Assembly: GCF_016904955.1 (NCBI RefSeq)
Contig: NZ_JADIKE010000030.1
Span: forward strand, 1 to 64,000
Source of the DNA: Dyella flava
GTDB lineage: Bacteria; Pseudomonadota; Gammaproteobacteria; Xanthomonadales; Rhodanobacteraceae
DNA: 64,000 nucleotides
Direction: 5' to 3'
Both the position numbers and the translations under genes were made by a program. The stretch's first letter is position 1; the number at the start of each line of letters is the position of its first letter. Positions 43,083-51,773 of the stretch are shown one piece after another. The notes below the pieces were generated by a model. The model ran no database searches and was not told where the DNA came from. It saw only the letters and a list, made by a program, of their open reading frames with translations.

Positions 43083-43667
43083 ATGGCTAGCACCATCTAC
43101 TTTTGCACGACATCAGCATCCAAGCTGGCGCAATTCAAAGCCTTTTTTGCCGGCCACGGCTTTGCCGTCGAGCAGGTGGTTTTGGATATACCAGAAATCC
43201 AATCCATCGATGTGGAGGAGGTTGTCAAACAGAAACTGGCAATTGCGGCGGAGCGATGCGCGCATCGCCCGCTCATCGTCGATGACGCGGGATTGGAAGT
43301 CGATGGGCTTGATGGCTTCCCTGGCGCGCTGTTGAAACCCATCCTTGAGAAAGGTGGTGTCGGCTTGCTGAAGGCGCTGTCATCCTCGGTGAGTTTCAAT
43401 GAACAGTCACGATCGACCATGGTTGCCGCTGTCGCGGTGGCACTGAAATCCTGCACGCTGACCGCCAAGGGCGAGCTGAATGGCGTCATGGACTTCAGCG
43501 AAAACGCGCGGCTTGCCGACAAGACCTGTAGCGCGAGCTTTTATCCGGAACACCACGACAAAAGCCTCGCCGCCATGCAGGTCGAAATCGGCGAACGTGC
43601 GTTTTCTCACCGCTGGCGGGCGCTTGAGCTGATGGTCCAGCACATTCAAGCGGAGGGACGCCTCTAA
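43083..43667 (+). CDS. Ham1/RdgB-like nucleoside triphosphate pyrophosphatase, divergent
   Basis: A 194-residue Ham1-fold protein that should cleave non-canonical (d)NTPs to monophosphate and pyrophosphate. Family features: TTSASKLAQFKAFF at the N-terminus (usually TGNxxKxxE; the Glu is Gln17), IPEIQSIDVEEVVKQKL, the catalytic acidic IVDDAGLEVDGLDGFPGALL (Asp67, Asp68) and SHRWRAL near the end. The base-recognition block GGFGYDPxF of RdgB is missing and replaced by DKTCSASFYPEHHDKS (147-161), so base choice is probably changed. It starts 97 bases after the thymidylate-synthase-like gene behind GGAGA, and its stop overlaps the next start in TAATG. Confidence 0.8.
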   Translation: MASTIYFCTTSASKLAQFKAFFAGHGFAVEQVVLDIPEIQSIDVEEVVKQKLAIAAERCAHRPLIVDDAGLEVDGLDGFPGALLKPILEKGGVGLLKALSSSVSFNEQSRSTMVAAVAVALKSCTLTAKGELNGVMDFSENARLADKTCSASFYPEHHDKSLAAMQVEIGERAFSHRWRALELMVQHIQAEGRL

Positions 43668-45262
43668 TGTGCGCAATTACCGGTGGATTTGGCCCTGGAT
43701 TGAAGGAACTGTCCGGTTTTCGCAACCTCATGGCGGGTCGTGGCCCGGATGCTTTTGCTACGCGTGTAGGCGAGAATTTCTCCGTATGCCATAGCCGGCT
43801 GGCGGTCGTAGGCACCGGTGCGCTCGACGTTGCGCAACCGTTCTTCGATAGCGGCGTGTCGCTTCTCGTCAATGGCTTCATATCGAATTACAAGGAGATT
43901 CGTGCGTCGCATGGATGGGCGGCGCGCCCATCAGACTGCTCGGTCATTCTTTCGCTGTATCTAAAAGGCGGGACCGCGGCACTCGGCCAGTTGCGGGGAC
44001 AATTCGCCGGTGTCCTGATCGATGAAAATAAAAACAAGGCAATCCTTTTCCGGGACGCGAGTGGCATCACTCCGCTTTACTATGCGTCTGTTGGGGAGCA
44101 CGTCCTGTTTTCATCGCAGGCTTCGTGGCTCCCGGCTCTGGCCGATTATTTTGAAATACCGTACTCACCATCGTTGAATCGCGCTGCATTGGCGGAATGG
44201 CGTTCCTGCGGCTATTCCGTTGGCCCCAAAACGCTGCTCAACGGCATTCAGTCCGTTCAGCCGGGAACAACGGTAGAGGTCAACCTCGGCAATGGCGTCG
44301 TGCGTTCGCGCAAACCGTTCTTCGACTGGCGCCATCCCGAGCTGGATGAGTCGTATCTGGAGGCCGCCAAACGGCTCGTCAAACAGGCCGTTCGACGAAA
44401 TTTACAAGCGGATAAGCCGCCGTTTTTACTCTTTTCCGGCGGGGTGGACAGCACGCTGATTCTTCACTGTGCCGTCGAAGCCGGCAAACGCCCACGCCTG
44501 GTCACTCTGGCTTACCCGGATGGGGAGAACGAAGCGGAGCTGGCGCACGCCGCGGAGGTTGCCGATCACTACGGTTGCCCGCTCGATGTCGTGAAATTTG
44601 TCATGCCCAACCGGGCAGAACTGCAAAAGCTCTTTGCTGAGCGCATCGATTGGCCCCTGGATGGCGGGAGCTTGCTGCCCAAGATTGCACTGGCCGACTA
44701 TTGCAGGTCCGAGGGAGCCGTTACCGTCCTCGGCGGCTCCGGCGCCGATGAATTATTCGGCGGTTACCGGCGCCATTCCGCACGGTTGGAGCTTTATCGC
44801 AGGGGAGCGTTGTCGAATGTCGTGCTGGAGCGGAATTACTTCTGCGAGTGGATAGGCAAGCATGACGATAATGGTCTGGGCCCGTATCGGCTCTTTATTC
44901 AATGCGCGCGGGATGCACGGTATGCCGACCCGGGCTTTGTCTATGATTTATGCGAGCTCAGCCAACTCCACAATCCAAGGCTGGATTCCTGTTTCTCAAA
45001 TATCGGCATCGAGTACCGGCCGGTCTTCCAGGACCAGGATCTCGTCAGATTTGCCGCCTCCCTGCGGCTTGATACAAAGATGGTGGACGGGACGACCAAG
45101 GGGATGCTGCGGGACGCGTTCGCCGATGAGGTTCCCGCTCACTTTCTAAGCGTCCCAAAAATGCCGCTGAGATTTGCCGAGATGGGGCCATCCTTGAAGT
45201 GGCGCGAGCGGGTCATGGCGGCGTGGATTTGCTCGAAAGACCTGGCCTCGTCGGCGGCGTGA
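43667..45262 (+). CDS. Asparagine-synthetase-like glutamine amidotransferase
   Basis: A 531-residue protein with the AsnB two-domain plan. The glutaminase domain starts MCAITGG with Cys2 as nucleophile and keeps RGPD (25-28), Arg44 and Asp90. The glutamine-binding NGE is NGF, with Glu replaced by Phe71. The synthetase domain has the ATP loop LLFSGGVDSTLIL (SGGVDS at 257-262) and GADELFGGYRRH (359-370). Proteins of this class activate a carboxyl group as acyl-adenylate and attach ammonia or an internal amine, as in asparagine, beta-lactam or lasso-peptide synthesis. Translational coupling to the Ham1-like gene implies a shared small-molecule pathway rather than asparagine supply. Substrate unknown. 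Confidence 0.87.
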   Translation: MCAITGGFGPGLKELSGFRNLMAGRGPDAFATRVGENFSVCHSRLAVVGTGALDVAQPFFDSGVSLLVNGFISNYKEIRASHGWAARPSDCSVILSLYLKGGTAALGQLRGQFAGVLIDENKNKAILFRDASGITPLYYASVGEHVLFSSQASWLPALADYFEIPYSPSLNRAALAEWRSCGYSVGPKTLLNGIQSVQPGTTVEVNLGNGVVRSRKPFFDWRHPELDESYLEAAKRLVKQAVRRNLQADKPPFLLFSGGVDSTLILHCAVEAGKRPRLVTLAYPDGENEAELAHAAEVADHYGCPLDVVKFVMPNRAELQKLFAERIDWPLDGGSLLPKIALADYCRSEGAVTVLGGSGADELFGGYRRHSARLELYRRGALSNVVLERNYFCEWIGKHDDNGLGPYRLFIQCARDARYADPGFVYDLCELSQLHNPRLDSCFSNIGIEYRPVFQDQDLVRFAASLRLDTKMVDGTTKGMLRDAFADEVPAHFLSVPKMPLRFAEMGPSLKWRERVMAAWICSKDLASSAA

Positions 45263-45489
45263 CGCCATGTGAAAGCGGGAACGACGGCTTCATCGCGGTA
45301 CACCTATGTCTGGTGCTGTTTATCGCTTATCCAAGCGTAGGCGTACCGCTCGCCGTCATCCCGCTGCACGTCACCGGCACGCTCGGTTCTGGGAAATCTC
45401 GGCCGGGACGATCATGAGCCTGCGGTTTCTGGCCATGCAACAGTCCGCCGGTTCAACCAGCGGATTCGATGCTTGCAAGCCCGTCAAAT

Positions 45490-47163
45490 TCAATGCAGAT
45501 AACGCAGAAATTCCGCCTCGCGCCGCGGCTCACTCAGCAGATAGCCTTGTACCAGCGGGCAGCCGACCTCGCGCAGTACCGTAAGCTCGCCGTTTTGTTC
45601 CACGCCTTCCACGATCACTGTCAGCCCAAGCGACTTGGCCATGCCGATCAGCGATTCGAGCAGGCAGCGCATGCTCGCGTCATGGTCGACCCCGCTGACG
45701 AAGCTGCGGTCGATCTTCATCGTATCGCAGGGAAGCAAACTCACATGGCTGAGTGATGAGAACCCCGTGCCGAAGTCATCCAGAGCCACATGGATTCCCA
45801 GCTCACGCAGACAACGCAACGCAGCCGCGCAGGCAGGCATATCCGGCACGTGCATGCGTTCGGTGAGCTCCACGGCCAGATGCTTGCGTAATGCTTTGGG
45901 CAGGCCGTTGATAAGGATTTCCGTCAGCCGGCCCGACGCCAGGCTGCGCGCCGTGACGTTCACATGCAGGCGGAACGCCGGGGGCAGGCCGTCACCCCAC
46001 GCGATCAGGCTGGCAATGGCTTGTTCCACCACCCATGCATCGAGGCGGTGCATCAGCGGGGTGTGCTCGACCGCGCCGAGGAACGCCCCAGGACCAAGCA
46101 GCCCGCGCTCGGGATGGTTCCAGCGCAGCAGCGCTTCGGCGCCGACCGGACACAAATCGCCGGCGACCGCGAAAATCGGCTGGAAATACAGCTCCAGCTC
46201 ACCGCGATCAAGCCCGTGTTCCAATTGTTGATGGACGGCTAGCGACTCACGCGCACGCGTGCGCAGCGACGGATCGGCCAGGATCACGCGCTCATCACCC
46301 AGCGGATCGATGCGCGCCGCTTCGCTCATCGCAAGCCGCAGCAATTCCGCCGATTCCACCGGCGCGCCATCGCCGGCCGGCCACATCGCGATAGCGGCGG
46401 TAAGCGCACGCACCGAGCCCAGCATGCGTGACGAATCACGCGCGGACATGCCCAGGGCTGCCTGCATCTCCATGACGATTTGCCGGCTGTCGCGTGTTTC
46501 CGGTATCAGCCAGCCCAGCATGTCTTCGGCGATACGCGCCACGGTGTCGACCTGTGCCCAGCGCGCCTGCACGTAAGCGGCCAGCTTGCGCAGGGAGTCG
46601 GCGGCTTCGTCTTCATCGGTGCCGAGCGCGATATTGGCATGATTGCTACACGCCACGACCACCAAGGCAAGAGGACGGCCCGATGCCATCAGGCGCTCGG
46701 TACGCTCAAGCAGCGCGATGCGGTTGGGCAACTCGGTTTCCGCGTCGAAACGGGAGAGAAAGGCGCGCTCCACCGCACGCAGGCGACGACGCTCCAGCAC
46801 GGAAGCGATACGGGCGTTCAGCATCGGCATGAGCACCGGCTTGCCCAGATAATCTTCGGCGCCGAGCTCAATACAGTGGGCGGCCAGATCCATCTTGTCG
46901 TTGGCCGAGACCATGATCACCGCCACGTCACGCAGATATTCGTCAGCGCGCATGGCACACAACACCGTCAAGCCGTCGGTGCCGGGCATCATGACATCCA
47001 GCAGCATGATATCCGGCAGCTGCCGGCGCGCCTCGATCAGCGCGGTCGCGCCATCGTGGGCCTCACCCAGATTTAGAAAGCCAAGTTGCTTCAGTCGTCG
47101 GCGCAGCATGAAGCGGCTGCCTTCGTCGTCGTCGACGATGAGGATGCGCGCGTCCTGGGTCAT
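45490..47163 (-). CDS. Response regulator with receiver, degenerate GGDEF and EAL domains
   Basis: A 557-residue regulator. The receiver (ILIVDDDEGSRFMLRRRL, phospho-Asp in IMLLDVMMPGTDG) is followed by a GGDEF-like domain whose active site has decayed (RIAEDMLGWLI where GGDEF is expected). The EAL domain has the c-di-GMP phosphodiesterase residues: AEALLRWNHPERG, LAVELTERM, ALDDFGTGFSSL, KIDRSF and VEGVEQ. It is the last gene of the kinase operon and overlaps the preceding gene by four bases. Output is probably c-di-GMP breakdown on phosphorylation. Confidence 0.92.
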   Translation of the reverse strand: MTQDARILIVDDDEGSRFMLRRRLKQLGFLNLGEAHDGATALIEARRQLPDIMLLDVMMPGTDGLTVLCAMRADEYLRDVAVIMVSANDKMDLAAHCIELGAEDYLGKPVLMPMLNARIASVLERRRLRAVERAFLSRFDAETELPNRIALLERTERLMASGRPLALVVVACSNHANIALGTDEDEAADSLRKLAAYVQARWAQVDTVARIAEDMLGWLIPETRDSRQIVMEMQAALGMSARDSSRMLGSVRALTAAIAMWPAGDGAPVESAELLRLAMSEAARIDPLGDERVILADPSLRTRARESLAVHQQLEHGLDRGELELYFQPIFAVAGDLCPVGAEALLRWNHPERGLLGPGAFLGAVEHTPLMHRLDAWVVEQAIASLIAWGDGLPPAFRLHVNVTARSLASGRLTEILINGLPKALRKHLAVELTERMHVPDMPACAAALRCLRELGIHVALDDFGTGFSSLSHVSLLPCDTMKIDRSFVSGVDHDASMRCLLESLIGMAKSLGLTVIVEGVEQNGELTVLREVGCPLVQGYLLSEPRREAEFLRYLH

Positions 47164-47549
47164 GATGCACTACTCCTTTCGCTGTTGTTCTTGATCACGC
47201 GCTGCAAGGCGTCAAGCAAGGACGGGAACTCGATCGGCTTGGGCACGAAGGCATTGGCGCCGGCTTCCATCGCCTTCAGGATGTCGTGCTCCATCACGTG
47301 CGCGGAGAGCACGATCACCGGTATGTCGTGTGTTTGCGGATTGCCGCGCAATCGCTGCAACACATCCAGGCCATTGATGCCCGGCAGGTTGATGTCCAAC
47401 AGCACGGCATCGGGGCGCTTCCAGACGGCAGCGATAAGCGCTTTCTCGCCATCCTCGACGTGGCGCACCTGGATACCGTGTCGCCCCAATCGACGGGTGA
47501 GCATGAAGGCATTGTTGTCGTCATCTTCGACGTAAAGCACGCTATTCAT
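47160..47549 (-). CDS. Single-domain response regulator
   Basis: A 129-residue receiver with no output domain. Acidic pocket VEDDDNNAF, phospho-Asp in AVLLDINLPGINGLDVL, conserved Ser/Thr in VIVLSAHVM and Lys in FVPKPIEF. It probably relays phosphate between the hybrid kinase and other receivers. It overlaps both neighbours by four bases (ATGA), so the three are translated together. Confidence 0.93.
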   Translation of the reverse strand: MNSVLYVEDDDNNAFMLTRRLGRHGIQVRHVEDGEKALIAAVWKRPDAVLLDINLPGINGLDVLQRLRGNPQTHDIPVIVLSAHVMEHDILKAMEAGANAFVPKPIEFPSLLDALQRVIKNNSERSSAS

Positions 47550-50506
47550 GTCGCCTCCTTCACCTCGCTCATCGGCAGCTGCAACCGGTCCAGCAAGTGA
47601 TGTACCTGCCGCACCACATCGGTAAGGTCCGCTTCGCCTTTGCGCACGAGCAGCGCGGCGCGTTCGTACAAAGTGCGGCTCATCTCCGGCGTAATGTCCG
47701 CCGCCGTCACCAGCATGATCGGCACCAGCGCAAGCGCCTGCTCGGCGCGCATCGCCTCGACCACCGCCACCCCGTCCATGCCGGGCATGACCATGTCCAG
47801 CAGCAACAGGTCAGGTGCTTGTTCGCGCATCACGCTCAGCGCGTGCTGACCGTTCGGCGCGGTCTCCACCTGATAACCTTCCTCGCGCAACTCGGCCGCA
47901 ATCTTGTTGCGATAAAAATCATCGTCGTCCACCACCAGCAACCGGCCGCGTTTCACCTTGCCCACGAAGCGCTGCACCAGCCGGGTGAGGTGATCGCGAT
48001 CGAACGGCTTGGTGAGATGCTCGATCACGCCGAGTACGCCCGTGCGCTGTTCCGGATCGGTGACCGTGCATAAAATCACCGGGAGTTCGGCGTGCTCGGG
48101 ATCCGCCCTCAGCGCAGCCAGCACATCCCAGCCGGTCATATCGCCCAACATGATGTCCAGGACCATCACCGCGGGCCGCAGCGAGCGGGTGAGCGCCAGC
48201 GCTTCTCGTCCGGAGGAAGCGCTGACCACATTGATGCCATTGCGCTCGAGTGCATTGCGCACCAGCTCGCAGGCATCCGAATCATCATCCACGACCAGCA
48301 CGACCGGGCGGCGCCGGTGCGCAAACGAGCCTTCGCCCATCACCGGCGGGGCAGGTGGCTCAAAGCCGTCGATATCGCCCAGCGGTAGCGACACGGTGAA
48401 TACGCTGCCGCAGTGGATATCGCTGGTGGCTTTGATCTGGCCTCCCATCAGGTCTACCAGTTGCCGTGAGATGGTGAGACCCAGTCCCGAGCCGCCAAAG
48501 CGGCGCGCAATCGAACGGTCGGCTTGTTCGAACGGTTCAAACACGCGCTGCAGCTGTTCCGGGGTCATGCCGATGCCGGTGTCGGACACCACGATCTGCA
48601 AGCGGTCGTCGTCGCAGGACAGGGCGACCTTCACCTCGCCATTGCGGGTGAACTTGATCGCGTTGCCGATCAGATTGAGCATGATCTGCCGCAATCGGGT
48701 GACGTCGGTACACACCAGACCCACGTCGGGCGCCACCTCGAGCAGCAGCTTGTTGGCGTGGGCACTGGCCAGCGGCTGCATCGCGTTGATCACGCTCTCG
48801 ACCAGCGTATCCGCCCTTGCAACTTCGTTGTGCAGCTCGATCCGGCCGGATTCGACGCGCGAGATATCCAGCACATCGTTGATCAAGGACAGCAGATGCC
48901 GCCCGGCATTGACGACACGCTGCATGACTTCGGCGGTTTCGTTGTCCTCGCGATCGTAGGCCTGTTCGAGGGTGAGTTCGCTCAGGCCGATGATGCTGTT
49001 GAGCGGTGTGCGCAATTCATGGCTCATGTTCGCCAGGAACAGCGACTTGGCGCGGTTGGCGGACTCGGCCTCCAGCTTCGCCACCCGCAGCACCTGTTCC
49101 ATATGGATACGCTGCGTAATGTCCATCGAGATCACGCCGACGCCGGCAATCTCGCCAAGTGCATCGGTGACCGGAAAGCGCCTGGTAAGCAAGGTGTGGA
49201 AACCGCCCAGGTAATTGACCTGTTCTTCGTAGGCAGTGACGCTGCGCTTGGTGATCACTTCGCGGTCGTGCTCGCGCACCATCGCCGCGCTCTCTGCCGT
49301 GGCGATGCTCTCCACATCCTTGCCGATCAACTCTTCAGGAGGGCGGCCTATCAGTTCGGCGGCAGTTTTGTTGATGCGCACGATCCGACCGTCGGTATCT
49401 TTCACTTTAATCGCCACGCTGGAGTGCTGAAGAATGTTTTCCAGCAGACGCGCATTCGTTCGCATCTCTTCATGGATCGCGCGGTAGCCGATGCGCAGGC
49501 GGGTAAGCCACGCCGCCAGTATCAGCATCGGTGCAAGCAGGAGCAGCAGGCAAAGGAGGTAGCCGCGACTCAGCAGGGTGCCCGTCACCGTAGGCATCTT
49601 GGTCACGGAAATAATCCGCAGCTGTGGCGAGTCGGGTCCCGCATCGGGATTCAAGTCGATCGTATCGAACACCACATAGCCGAAGCTGCCCTGTTCCTGG
49701 CCCTTAACCTGGGTTTGGACGGCCTTCCAGACCAAGGGCATGTCAGTGGCCACGGTCGCCTGCGCCGCATCCGGCTGCATGAAGCGCCACTCCCGATCGG
49801 GATCGGGACCGATCAGCCAGTTGCCGCCCCGGTCGACCAGCCACATGGAGCCTTGCGAGAGCCTGGCATCCATCCCGAACTGGTTAAGCAACTGGTTGCC
49901 GTCGAGGTTGATGATGATCATGCCCAGACGGCTTCCGTCGTTGCCGAACACCGGTGTGCCGACGCGCAAGGTACGCACGAAAGGTCGCTCGATCTGACCG
50001 TGCTCGATATTCAGATCCAGCGGTGACACGTAAAAGGCCCCGACCGGTAGATTCGCCGTCGCAATGAAATACGGGCGTGACGCCTTGTTCTGCAGCTTGT
50101 CCATCGGCGTAGTACGCACGCCCTGCGTGGTGTGATTGATCCGCAGCACTTCCATGCCGTGGTTATCGATCAGCCGGGCTTGTAGATAATCGCCACGCGT
50201 AGCCACCAGCGTCGTAAGAAGGTGCTCGACCGATTCACGCGATGCGGGCGTTGGCGAGGACATGAACTGGCTGACGAGCGGAATCGAGCGGAGCAGGCTG
50301 GCATCGCCCTTTGCCGTGTCAACGTCCGCGCGCAACGTGTTGCCGGCCACGGTCACGGCATTCGCATTGACTTGATCGAGCCGGTGTTCGGCGAATTGCC
50401 GCTCGACGATGGCGACGATGACGAGCACCAGTGCACCCAGGGCGAACAGAACAAAGAACGTTCCCAGGAACCTGGCCAGATCTCCGGCCAGAACAGGTCG
50501 CTTCAT
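47546..50506 (-). CDS. Hybrid sensor histidine kinase (Cache-like sensor, PAS, HisKA, HATPase, two receivers)
   Basis: A 986-residue membrane kinase. One helix near residues 14-36, a large periplasmic sensor with Cache-like features (LVTTLVATRGDYLQARLIDN, ASRPYFIATANLPVGAFYVS), a second helix near 325-345 (YLLCLLLLLAPMLILAAWL). Then PAS, HisKA (FLANMSHELRTPLNSIIG) and HATPase with N, G1 and G2 boxes (GNAIKFTR, SDTGIGM, GSGLGL). Two C-terminal receivers carry phospho-Asp in VMVLDIMLGDMTG and LLLLDMVMPGMDG. The start at 50506 follows a GGGGG run; an earlier in-frame start is possible. First gene of the operon. Confidence 0.93.
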   Translation of the reverse strand: MKRPVLAGDLARFLGTFFVLFALGALVLVIVAIVERQFAEHRLDQVNANAVTVAGNTLRADVDTAKGDASLLRSIPLVSQFMSSPTPASRESVEHLLTTLVATRGDYLQARLIDNHGMEVLRINHTTQGVRTTPMDKLQNKASRPYFIATANLPVGAFYVSPLDLNIEHGQIERPFVRTLRVGTPVFGNDGSRLGMIIINLDGNQLLNQFGMDARLSQGSMWLVDRGGNWLIGPDPDREWRFMQPDAAQATVATDMPLVWKAVQTQVKGQEQGSFGYVVFDTIDLNPDAGPDSPQLRIISVTKMPTVTGTLLSRGYLLCLLLLLAPMLILAAWLTRLRIGYRAIHEEMRTNARLLENILQHSSVAIKVKDTDGRIVRINKTAAELIGRPPEELIGKDVESIATAESAAMVREHDREVITKRSVTAYEEQVNYLGGFHTLLTRRFPVTDALGEIAGVGVISMDITQRIHMEQVLRVAKLEAESANRAKSLFLANMSHELRTPLNSIIGLSELTLEQAYDREDNETAEVMQRVVNAGRHLLSLINDVLDISRVESGRIELHNEVARADTLVESVINAMQPLASAHANKLLLEVAPDVGLVCTDVTRLRQIMLNLIGNAIKFTRNGEVKVALSCDDDRLQIVVSDTGIGMTPEQLQRVFEPFEQADRSIARRFGGSGLGLTISRQLVDLMGGQIKATSDIHCGSVFTVSLPLGDIDGFEPPAPPVMGEGSFAHRRRPVVLVVDDDSDACELVRNALERNGINVVSASSGREALALTRSLRPAVMVLDIMLGDMTGWDVLAALRADPEHAELPVILCTVTDPEQRTGVLGVIEHLTKPFDRDHLTRLVQRFVGKVKRGRLLVVDDDDFYRNKIAAELREEGYQVETAPNGQHALSVMREQAPDLLLLDMVMPGMDGVAVVEAMRAEQALALVPIMLVTAADITPEMSRTLYERAALLVRKGEADLTDVVRQVHHLLDRLQLPMSEVKEAT

Positions 50507-50643
50507 ACGCTTGCCCCCTTGATTGCCCGCGTAGTTCACTTCCGAATGAACGGGCGCGGCAAAGTATTGCACCGCGGTGTTGGGCGTGTCAGCTGACAGA
50601 ACCGCGCATGTCCGTAATGTTTTGCATGTTTGTAAAGATGTAT

Positions 50644-50655
50644 ACGTCTAGACGT
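50644..50655. promoter_or_regulatory. Palindrome in the kinase operon upstream region
   Basis: ACGTCTAGACGT, a perfect 12-base palindrome within GTATACGTCTAGACGTCTG, sits 140 bases upstream of the kinase start in a 290-base gap that holds no gene. It may be an operator or half of a terminator for the decayed CFA gene; not decidable. Confidence 0.3.
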
Positions 50656-50799
50656 CTGTGGCTTGACGTAGCGTTGACGAAGCCTTCACAAAATCAAACG
50701 GTCCGGCGACTGCCCGTCGACGATTTGTATCGGCGTCGGTCCCGCTGAAGGGGAACGAAGTCATCGGCCAGGCAACGCTCGGATTCGAACCGCTACACC

Positions 50800-51190
50800 C
50801 TAGCGTGGCGAACGATAGCCACCGGAAACCCCGTTCGGCGACAGGACAATCCGCCAAAGTTGATCGCGGCGGGCGCGGAAGGTTGCTGCGGAAGCGGCGA
50901 GATAAAAACGCCACATGCGGCGAAATGACTCGTCGTAATCTTTGGCGAGGGACGGCCGGGCGTTATCAAAATTGTCCAGCCATGCAAGCAGGGTTCGTTC
51001 GTAGTCGGCACCGAAGTTATGCCAATCCTCAACCACGAAGCGGCGCTCCAGCGCGTCGGCCACCTGGCTCATCGCCGGCACCTGTGAATTGGGGAAAATG
51101 CAACGCTCGATCCTCGGATCGGGACGGTTCGGTGCGTGATTCGTGCCGATGGTGTGCAGCAGTGACAGGCCGCCGCGAGCCAGGCGCCGA
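50800..51190 (-). pseudogene. 3' remnant of cyclopropane-fatty-acyl-phospholipid synthase
   Basis: The minus-strand frame encodes the C-terminal 130 or so residues of CFA synthase: [80 protein letters not shown] and the usual end GGYRSPR. The SAM-binding and N-terminal two thirds are absent. Homology stops near 51190, exactly where carbonic anhydrase homology begins on the other strand, so a deletion fused the two genes. Not functional. Confidence 0.82.
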
Positions 51191-51752
51191 CCACCTTCTT
51201 CATTTCCTGCCAGGACAGCCGGATGGTTCCGGAACTGGTAACCCAGAGCGAGCCAGGTAATCTGTTCGTCATTCGTAATGCCGGCAACATCGTGCCTTCA
51301 TTTGGTCCCGAGCCCGGCGGGGTATATGCCACCATCGAATACGTGTTGGCCGCCTTGGGTGTCACCGACATCGTTATTTGCGGCCATTCGGATTGTGGCG
51401 CGATGACTCCGATTGCAGCGTGCAAATGCCTCGACCATATGCCGGCGGTCAAGAGCTGGTTGCGCTACGCGGACTCGGCAAAGCTGGTCAATGAAACGCA
51501 TGAACACGTGTCGGAGTGCGCGCGCCCGGATGCGCTTATCCGCGAAAACGTCGTCGCTCGGCTCAATAACCTCAAGACGCATCCGTCCGTTGCGCGTGCC
51601 CTTGCGCAGGTCAGCTGGATCTGCACGGATGGGTGTATGACATTGGGTCAGGCCGCATCGATGCCTTCGATAGCGCGAGGCCGCAGTTCGTGGCGCTGTC
51701 AGAGCATCCCGGCGTGACTGCAACGCCGATCGCCGACGCCGCGGCGGGTTGA
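51190..51752 (+). pseudogene. Decayed beta-carbonic anhydrase (5' truncated, frameshifted)
   Basis: The reading frame from about 51190 encodes [18 protein letters not shown], then [29 protein letters not shown] and [13 protein letters not shown]: a beta-carbonic anhydrase with the zinc Cys, the Asp-Arg pair (CQDSR for CSDSR), His and Cys still present. The first 30-40 residues are missing. A one-base loss near 51610 shifts the frame; read on in the next frame the normal end continues as [20 protein letters not shown] to a stop at 51752. Almost certainly non-functional. Confidence 0.85.
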
Positions 51753-51773
51753 CGGCCTTATATCTCGGGCTTG

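Noticed and set aside
45263..45489. Possible fourth gene of the nucleotide operon
   Set aside because: Frames here are short, lack a ribosome binding site and show no family; the stretch before the receiver-EAL stop looks non-coding.
48524..50026. 500-residue plus-strand frame opposite the hybrid kinase
   Set aside because: Shadow frame without any recognisable domain.
50770..50800. GGTTCGAATCC on the minus strand, like a tRNA T-arm
   Set aside because: The flanking bases do not form a full five-pair T-stem, and no acceptor stem, anticodon arm or CCA end can be drawn. At most a chance match or a very old remnant.
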